DNA of 11,787 nt from Dehalococcoidales bacterium (GTDB taxonomy: Bacteria; Chloroflexota; Dehalococcoidia; Dehalococcoidales; UBA5627): positions 1 through 11,787 of the forward strand of contig JAQTVR010000025.1 in NCBI GenBank assembly GCA_028706995.1, given 5' to 3'. A model generated the notes under the pieces. That model was not told the origin of the DNA and did no database searches. It saw nothing but the letters and a program-made list of their open reading frames with translations. Numbering within the stretch: position 1 is the first letter of the stretch; the number at the start of each line of letters is the position of its first letter. A program made the position numbers and the translations under genes. Positions 6,938 to 11,787 of the stretch are shown here, piece by piece.

Positions 6938-6966
6938 AGTATAAACCGAATATTGAACAACTTCAA
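6938..6966 (-). promoter_or_regulatory. Promoter for the nfeD-slipin pair
   Basis: On the minus strand TTGAAG (6966-6961) is followed after 17 bases by TATACT (6943-6938). Transcription would start near 6931, about 40 to 65 bases before the possible start codons. Confidence 0.6.
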
Positions 6967-6989
6967 CAGGTTTTATACGAATGGTAGAG

Positions 6990-7019
6990 TTGTATATATA
7001 TCAATTTTTATTGTAGAAT
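6990..7019 (+). promoter_or_regulatory. Promoter for the histidine operon
   Basis: TTGTAT (6990-6995), an 18-base spacer and TAGAAT (7014-7019) precede hisZ. The leader would be only about 20 bases long, so there is no room for a his attenuator, leader peptide or T-box. The divergent nfeD promoter lies just upstream in the same 150-base gap. Confidence 0.55.
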
Positions 7020-7045
7020 TTACAAATTAAGATTAAGGATTAAAT

Positions 7046-8290
7046 ATGAAAGCAGAAAGATGTAAAGGATTTAGTGACCTGTCACCCGGGGAAATGCGGG
7101 CTTTTCGTTTAGTAGAGGATGTCTTTCGTGATTGTTGCCAGGGTTGGGGTTATGATGAGATAAGAACCCCGACCCTGGAGTATCTTTATCTGTTTACATC
7201 CATAGGCACTCTGACTCCGAATATGTTGGGCAGGGTTTATTCATTCCTTGACTGGGATGGGTGGAGCGGAGAAAGAGTCGTATTAAAACCGGATGGCACA
7301 ATACCCGCGGCAAGGTATTATATCGATAATAAGAAGAAAGGATTATCCCGTCTTTTCTATGTAACTAACGTTTTTATGTTCGAAGAAACCGGCAAAAAGT
7401 CCAGGGAAAGATGGCAATGTGGCGCCGAACTTATCGGTGTCAATTCTGCTATTGCCGATGTCGAACTGGTATCTCTATCATTAGATGTCTTGAGACAACT
7501 TGGACTCTCGGATATAAAAATAAAGATTTCACATGCCGGTTTGATCAAGGCATTACTGGATAGCCTGGAGTTAAGCCCGGAAGAAAAAACGGGTATCTTC
7601 TTGCGCATACTTGAAGGCGATATTGAAGCGCTGGATAAGATTAAAGCTGAAAAACCCGATACTGCAGAAGCTATAACCCTTCTGCTGAGATTAAAGGGAA
7701 AATCGTCCGGCTTTCTTAAGAATATAAAGGCGCTTACCTCCAGAAATATGGAAAAACTATCCGTATACCTTGATAATTTTATCAGTGTCCTGGAGAAACT
7801 GGAAAAGCTTGAAGTCGATTATAGGATCGATTTAGCCTCGGGAAAAGGATTCGAATACTACACGGGTCTTATCTTCCACCTTTCTATCGGACAGACTGTT
7901 ATAGGTGGTGGGGGGCGGTATGATGCATTAATCCCGCAAATGGGCGGTAAAGCTATACCTGCAGCCGGATTTGCTTTATACATGGACCAATTGATGAAGC
8001 TTATAGACTCAGAAGCGATGGCAGAATTCGAAACGAATAGAATTACCGTTAAAATCCAACCCGATGCGTTAAATACAGGCTTTAGTATAGCCGAAATTCT
8101 ACGTGACTTTGGTTTCGCTATCGAGTTGGCCCTTGATGAAGAACAAGTCTCTGAATATGGCTGGCTGCTGGAGATCCAGGGCTGTAACCCTGTGTTTTCT
8201 CTGACCGATAAAAGCAGTGGACAGAAGTCGGTTACCGATAACGCCGAAGATATTTTAAGAGTGTTAGGATGTGCAGAAGATGTCGCTTAA
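7046..8290 (+). CDS. hisZ: ATP phosphoribosyltransferase regulatory subunit
   Basis: HisZ is a catalytically dead relative of histidyl-tRNA synthetase that binds short-form HisG, activates it and carries the histidine feedback site. The 414-residue protein has the class II synthetase fold: KGFSDLSPGEM at the start, motif 2 region YVTNVFMFEE with RERWQCGAELIG (about 105-131), and motif 3 GGGGRYDALI (287-296). Two changes argue against a working synthetase. The motif 2 Arg of FRxE is Met111. The histidine-binding LVRGLDYYT segment reads ASGKGFEYYTG (264-274), without its arginine. A C-terminal segment from about 330 looks like a small extra domain in place of the anticodon-binding domain. It is the first gene of the his operon and overlaps hisG by 11 bases, as expected for a HisZ-HisG pair. 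Confidence 0.92.
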   Translation: MKAERCKGFSDLSPGEMRAFRLVEDVFRDCCQGWGYDEIRTPTLEYLYLFTSIGTLTPNMLGRVYSFLDWDGWSGERVVLKPDGTIPAARYYIDNKKKGLSRLFYVTNVFMFEETGKKSRERWQCGAELIGVNSAIADVELVSLSLDVLRQLGLSDIKIKISHAGLIKALLDSLELSPEEKTGIFLRILEGDIEALDKIKAEKPDTAEAITLLLRLKGKSSGFLKNIKALTSRNMEKLSVYLDNFISVLEKLEKLEVDYRIDLASGKGFEYYTGLIFHLSIGQTVIGGGGRYDALIPQMGGKAIPAAGFALYMDQLMKLIDSEAMAEFETNRITVKIQPDALNTGFSIAEILRDFGFAIELALDEEQVSEYGWLLEIQGCNPVFSLTDKSSGQKSVTDNAEDILRVLGCAEDVA

Positions 8291-9698
8291 TATTGCATTA
8301 CCCAAGGGGCGTCTTTTGTCTGATACTGCTGCCCTTCTCGAATCTACTGGGTGGGGAGTCGATGGATATAATGAAAAGTTACGCTATTATCGTTTAAAAT
8401 CCAGTAAATTCCCTGATGTAAATATTAAAGTTTTACAGGAAAAAGATATTCCGATACAGGTAGCGATCGGTAATTATGACCTGGGTATATGTGGGTTGGA
8501 CTGGACAGAAGAACTTCTGGTTAAATATTCTAGCAGCACTGCGGTCAAAATAGCAGACCTGGGTTATGGAGAAGGGGCGCTATATGCCGCTGCTCTACCC
8601 GGAGAGCTGTCCAACCTGGAAAAGCTGACAAAGAGAAAAAGCAATACCCGTATAGCCGGTGAATATCCTAACCTGGCGGAAGCGCTGGCAGAAAAATTGC
8701 GGTTAAAACATTTCAGTATTTTTCCGTTGTGGGGAGGGGCTGAGGCATATCCGCCGGAGGATGCCGAAATCGTTCTTTTACCAAGGAAATCGGAGAAAGA
8801 GATACTGGATGTGGGGCTTGTGCCTGTATGCAAGGTTGTTGACTTCAGGGCATATCTTATTGCTAATAGTAATAGCCTGAAATCTAAGGACATGGCCGAT
8901 ATTCTATCATCCTTAACCTGTAATATAAATTCAGTACGTGAATTTCCGAAGTCTTTCAGCATTATTAAGACAATGGAGAAACCGGAAAAGAAATCATATA
9001 CTAAGATCTCCGATGATGTTGTAAGATTAGCCCTGCCGGATGGACACCAGCAATCCCATGTCTGCCGCATTTTCGATAAGGTTGGAATTAAGGTTGATGA
9101 TTATCCGTCACAAACCGAAAATCGTAGACCGACAAGTAACATGGAAGGGTATTTTATAAAGGTGATAAGACCCCAGGATATGCCGTTACAAATAGCCAAC
9201 GGCAACTTCGACCTTGCCATTACAGGCAGGGACTGGCTTATCGACCATAAATACCAGTTTCCGAATAGTCCTATAGAAGAGGTATTAGATCTTAAATATG
9301 GGTGGGTGAAAATTGTGGCGGTAATAGACCAGAACCTCCCAATAGAAAACATTTCCGAGTGGTGGCAGTATTGCAGCCGTAACCAAATAACCTGTCGCGT
9401 GGCTACTGAGTACACAAATATAGCTGATCGCTACGTAAGGGATAACCGTATCGACCGGTATCGAATTATTCCAACGTGGGGAGCCACCGAAGGTTTCCTG
9501 CCGGAGGATGCGGATTTGTTGATCGAGAATACCGAGACCGGCGGTACCATAGCGCGGCACAACCTGAGAATAATAGATAAATTATTCGAATCAACTGCCT
9601 GTCTTATAGGCAGCACCAGGAAGATAAACAACCCTGTTAAGATTAAAAGAATGGAAGACCTGGTAAAGGCGCTTAAGAACGCCATGGAGGCGACCTGA
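8280..9698 (+). CDS. hisG: ATP phosphoribosyltransferase with two tandem HisG catalytic domains
   Basis: HisG joins ATP and PRPP in the first step of histidine synthesis. Short HisG proteins that work with HisZ have about 200-215 residues; this frame has 472 and holds two HisG domains. Domain 1 (about 1-212) has ALPKGRLLSDT (Lys9, Arg11), KDIPIQVAIGNYDLGICGLDW and AGEYPNLAEAL. At the PRPP loop, however, it reads PRKSEKEIL (about 168-176) instead of an ETGxT. Domain 2 (about 247-470) has RPQDMPLQIANGNFDLAITG, ATEYTNIADRY and an intact NTETGGTIARHNL loop (ETGGT at 419-423), but ALPDGHQQ where KGR should be. The RxxD[IV]P arginine is Gln53 in domain 1 and Arg297 in domain 2. A linker of about 33 residues joins them. 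No stop or frame break is seen. The start is ATG 8280, overlapping hisZ; GTG 8271 is less likely. ATP-PRT activity as a fused pseudo-dimer is inferred. Confidence 0.9.
   Translation: MSLNIALPKGRLLSDTAALLESTGWGVDGYNEKLRYYRLKSSKFPDVNIKVLQEKDIPIQVAIGNYDLGICGLDWTEELLVKYSSSTAVKIADLGYGEGALYAAALPGELSNLEKLTKRKSNTRIAGEYPNLAEALAEKLRLKHFSIFPLWGGAEAYPPEDAEIVLLPRKSEKEILDVGLVPVCKVVDFRAYLIANSNSLKSKDMADILSSLTCNINSVREFPKSFSIIKTMEKPEKKSYTKISDDVVRLALPDGHQQSHVCRIFDKVGIKVDDYPSQTENRRPTSNMEGYFIKVIRPQDMPLQIANGNFDLAITGRDWLIDHKYQFPNSPIEEVLDLKYGWVKIVAVIDQNLPIENISEWWQYCSRNQITCRVATEYTNIADRYVRDNRIDRYRIIPTWGATEGFLPEDADLLIENTETGGTIARHNLRIIDKLFESTACLIGSTRKINNPVKIKRMEDLVKALKNAMEAT
8286..8915 (+). repeat. HisG domain repeat, copy 1 (KGR kept, ETGxT lost)
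   Basis: This is the first of two homologous HisG domains in one protein. It lines up with copy 2 over its whole length, best at IKVLQEKDIPIQVAIGNYD against IKVIRPQDMPLQIANGNFD and at FPLWGGAEAYPPEDAEIVL against IPTWGATEGFLPEDADLLI. Confidence 0.85.
9021..9680 (+). repeat. HisG domain repeat, copy 2 (ETGGT kept, KGR lost)
   Basis: This is the second HisG domain. It starts VRLALPDGHQQ and ends with CLIGSTRKINNPVKIKRMED. The two copies are divergent at protein level, so the duplication is old rather than a recent or assembly-generated repeat. Confidence 0.85.
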
Positions 9699-9699
9699 T

Positions 9700-11013
9700 A
9701 TGAAAATCGTCAATGGTTTTAACGAAGCTAAAGCCCTGCTTTCAAGGCAGGTGGCATCTGCCGATTATATTATATCGCCCTCAATGAAAAGCCGTCTTTT
9801 AGATATGTTCGGGACCGAAGACCCCGAGCAAGTGGTAAAGCGTATCGTAAATGACGTTCGTAAAAACGGTGATAATTCAATTCTCGAATATACCTCGAAG
9901 ATCGATAAAATAAAGCTGCATGCAATCGAGGTATCCAAAAGAGAGATAAGCGAAGCCCATTACCAGATAGACGGTGACCTGCTACAGGCTCTTGAAATTG
10001 CCGCAGAGCAGGTACGCTCTTTTCATATAACTCAAAGGGATGGATTACTGAGTGGTATAGCTAATATGGGAAAAGGAACCATAGCCCGTCCACTTAACAG
10101 GGTTGGCGTGTATGCACCCGGCGGAACCGCCAGCTATCCTTCGACAGTGCTGATGACAGCTATTCCGGCCAGGGTTGCCGGCGTTAAACAGGTTATCCTG
10201 GTCACTCCTCCGGGCAAGGACGGCAAGGTGCCCCCGGTCACGCTGGCGGCTGCACATATCGCCGATGTCGATAATGTATACTGTATTGGAGGGGCTCAGG
10301 CGATTGCGGCTCTTGCTTACGGCACCGAAACGGTACCCGGAGTGGACAAGATATGCGGGCCCGGCAATATATTCGTTATGCTGGCAAAAAAACTGGTTTA
10401 CGGCGTGGTCGATATAGACGGTCTGCAGGGGCCCAGCGAGGTAGTTATCATCGCCGATATAAAGGCCAAAGCAAGATATGTGGCTGCCGAGGTGCTGGCT
10501 CAGGCGGAACATGATACGCTGGCTTCGGTGACAGTATTGACCGATTCGCCGTCACTGGCAGCAGCTATAAATAGAGAAGTGGAAAACCAGCTGCTTGAAT
10601 TAAATAGAACTAAAATAGCCTCCGAATCACTGGCAAATAACGGCGTCATAGCAATTGTGGACAGTATCGATGAAGCTATAGAGCTTTCGAATATATATGC
10701 GCCTGAACACCTGTGCCTGGATATGAAAAATGCGGAATCATATCTTAATAAAATAACGAATGCCGGGTGTATATTCTATGGCTATGCGCCGACAGTGGCA
10801 ATGGGAGATTATGTTGCAGGGCCAAGCCATGCTTTACCCACCGGTGGAACTGCACGGTTCGGCTCTCCGCTCAACATATCCGATTTTATTAAGTATACTA
10901 ACCTGGTTAAGGTCAGCAAAGATAGCCTGGAAAAGCTAGGGCCGGTAGCGATGACCATTGCAAAGGCTGAAGGATTACAAGCGCACTGGCGAACGATCGA
11001 TATAAGGTTATAA
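9700..11013 (+). CDS. hisD: Histidinol dehydrogenase
   Basis: HisD is a zinc enzyme that oxidises L-histidinol to L-histidine in two NAD-dependent steps, the end of the pathway. The 437-residue protein is full length. Motifs seen are GVYAPGGTASYPSTVLM (136-152), CIGGAQAIAALAYGT (195-209), KICGPGN (217-223), DIDGLQGPSEV (238-248) and AQAEHDTLASV (267-277). PEHLCLDM (335-342) carries the catalytic Glu336 and His337, and VAMGDYVAGPSHALPTGGTA (366-385) and EGLQAHW (424-430) follow. The zinc ligands are all present by position: Gln268, His271, Asp370 and His429. The ATG follows the hisG stop by a single base, so it is translated from the same message. The gene is clear and nothing in it is unusual. 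Confidence 0.97.
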   Translation: MKIVNGFNEAKALLSRQVASADYIISPSMKSRLLDMFGTEDPEQVVKRIVNDVRKNGDNSILEYTSKIDKIKLHAIEVSKREISEAHYQIDGDLLQALEIAAEQVRSFHITQRDGLLSGIANMGKGTIARPLNRVGVYAPGGTASYPSTVLMTAIPARVAGVKQVILVTPPGKDGKVPPVTLAAAHIADVDNVYCIGGAQAIAALAYGTETVPGVDKICGPGNIFVMLAKKLVYGVVDIDGLQGPSEVVIIADIKAKARYVAAEVLAQAEHDTLASVTVLTDSPSLAAAINREVENQLLELNRTKIASESLANNGVIAIVDSIDEAIELSNIYAPEHLCLDMKNAESYLNKITNAGCIFYGYAPTVAMGDYVAGPSHALPTGGTARFGSPLNISDFIKYTNLVKVSKDSLEKLGPVAMTIAKAEGLQAHWRTIDIRL

Positions 11014-11039
11014 GATAATCGAAGTAGAAGGTAATAAGT

Positions 11040-11787
11040 ATGTCTGATGAAGGAATTGAAAAATTTGTCCGCCCGGAACTTGTCGGCTTTGGAGGCTACG
11101 CTGCCAGTAAATCCCCAGAAACGCTCAAAGGCAAAATAGATGTTCCGGTGGAAAAAATCGTTAAAATGGACGCTAATGAAAATCCGTATGGTTGTTCGCC
11201 CAGGGTAAAGCGGGCTTTATCTAATTTTTCTGCCGTACACATCTATCCTGATGCCGGGCAGCAGGAGTTAAGAAAACACTTGCAGGAATATACAGGGGTA
11301 TCAGCGGAGCATATCGTTGCCAGTGCCGGGAGCGACCAGCTTATAGACCTTTTAATGAGGCTTTTCGTTTCGAAGGGTGATGAAGTAATTAACTGTATCC
11401 CTACTTTTGCCATGTTCCAGTTCTTTGTAAACCTTGTAGATGGCATCACCGTGAACGTACTAAGAGATGAAAACTTCATGGTAGACGTTAAGGCCGTAAA
11501 GAAAGCGGTTACCCCTAAAACCAAGCTGATACTCTTAGCCACGCCAAATAATCCTACCGGAACTTTAATGCCCAAAAATGACATCCTAGAAGTCTTGGAT
11601 ATTGGATTGCCTACTCTGGTTGATGAAGCCTATTATGAATTTACCGGTGAAACGATGGCTTTCATGGTGTGTAAATATAAAAATCTAATGGTTCTCAGGA
11701 CCTTCAGCAAATGGGCCGGACTTGCCGGATTAAGAATAGGGTACGGTATGTTCCCAACGAGAATTGCCGATTATCTTTTAAGAATAA
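11040..11787 (+). CDS. hisC: Histidinol-phosphate aminotransferase (3' end outside the window)
   Basis: HisC transfers an amino group from glutamate to imidazole-acetol phosphate with pyridoxal phosphate. The frame is open to the window edge; 249 of the usual 350-370 residues are visible. Seen are MDANENPYG (43-51), IYPDAGQQELRK (68-79), ASAGSDQLIDLLM (94-106), the pyridoxal-phosphate site residues in ATPNNPTG (167-174), VDEAYYEF with Asp195 and Tyr198, and TFSKWAGLAGLRIGYG (221-236) with the Schiff-base Lys224. The ATG at 11040 follows hisD by 26 bases, with AAGG about 8 bases upstream. Its place after hisD makes HisC more likely than another class I/II aminotransferase. The extra 40 or so residues before MDANENPYG are normal for HisC. 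Confidence 0.93.
   Translation, partial: MSDEGIEKFVRPELVGFGGYAASKSPETLKGKIDVPVEKIVKMDANENPYGCSPRVKRALSNFSAVHIYPDAGQQELRKHLQEYTGVSAEHIVASAGSDQLIDLLMRLFVSKGDEVINCIPTFAMFQFFVNLVDGITVNVLRDENFMVDVKAVKKAVTPKTKLILLATPNNPTGTLMPKNDILEVLDIGLPTLVDEAYYEFTGETMAFMVCKYKNLMVLRTFSKWAGLAGLRIGYGMFPTRIADYLLRI

Noticed and set aside
7020..7045. Histidine attenuator or His-rich leader peptide before hisZ
   Set aside because: The leader is about 20 bases long and has no run of His codons and no hairpins.
7046..8290. Histidyl-tRNA synthetase (HisS)
   Set aside because: The motif 2 arginine is methionine and the LVRGLDYYT arginine is missing. The gene leads a his operon directly before hisG, which fits HisZ.
8564..9070. 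Minus-strand reading frame of 168 codons inside hisG
   Set aside because: It is a shadow of hisG domain 1 and its linker. It has no ribosome site and no recognisable domain.
8280..9698. hisG as two separate genes or a frameshifted pseudogene
   Set aside because: The frame is continuous through the linker (about 8920-9015) with no stop, and copy 2 has no separate ribosome site or start. Both halves keep conserved core motifs, so one fused protein is the simpler reading.
11243..11584. Minus-strand reading frame of 113 codons
   Set aside because: It lies wholly inside hisC, which has clear motifs on the other strand, and its translation matches no recognisable family.

Overview
The window is a compact stretch of a bacterial chromosome with moderate GC, short gaps between genes and normal sigma70-like promoters. 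It reads as the core metabolism of an anaerobic bacterium. The oxygen-sensitive homocysteine-synthesis gene set (DUF39, NIL-ferredoxin, COG2122) is typical of strict anaerobes. Together with HisZ-dependent histidine synthesis, a lone PilT-type ATPase and a slipin/NfeD pair, it would suit a Dehalococcoidia-like Chloroflexota or a similar anaerobic lineage. That placement is inference and of low confidence. There are no RNA genes, CRISPR arrays, insertion sequences or phage genes.

Layout from left to right. (1) 1-491 (+): the C-terminal end of a transketolase, cut by the window edge, facing a divergent ribulose-phosphate 3-epimerase (515-1165, -); together they are a pentose-phosphate pair. (2) 1237-3636 (-): a three-gene unit, read as DUF39 protein, then NIL/2x[4Fe-4S] ferredoxin, then UPF0280 (COG2122), behind a good promoter at 3704-3732. 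This set makes homocysteine from aspartate semialdehyde and sulfide. (3) 3914-5775 (+): a PilT-type hexameric ATPase and a monofunctional biotin-protein ligase (BirA), behind a near-consensus promoter at 3854-3883. (4) 5818-6893 (-): a short membrane NfeD protein and a slipin (SPFH protein), joined by a TAATG overlap. (5) 7046-11787 (+): a histidine operon, hisZ-hisG-hisD-hisC, tightly packed and running off the right edge.

The most unusual element is hisG. It is one uninterrupted frame of 472 codons holding two consecutive HisG catalytic domains, about twice the length of the short HisG that normally pairs with HisZ. The domains have lost different motifs. The first keeps the N-terminal ALPKGR motif but has lost the PRPP-binding ETGxT loop. 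The second keeps ETGGT but has lost the KGR residues. This looks like a covalent pseudo-dimer with divided labour, sitting beside the HisZ regulatory partner. A second oddity is the epimerase, in which one of the usual metal-ligand histidines is replaced by glutamine and the loop near the phosphate site is altered.
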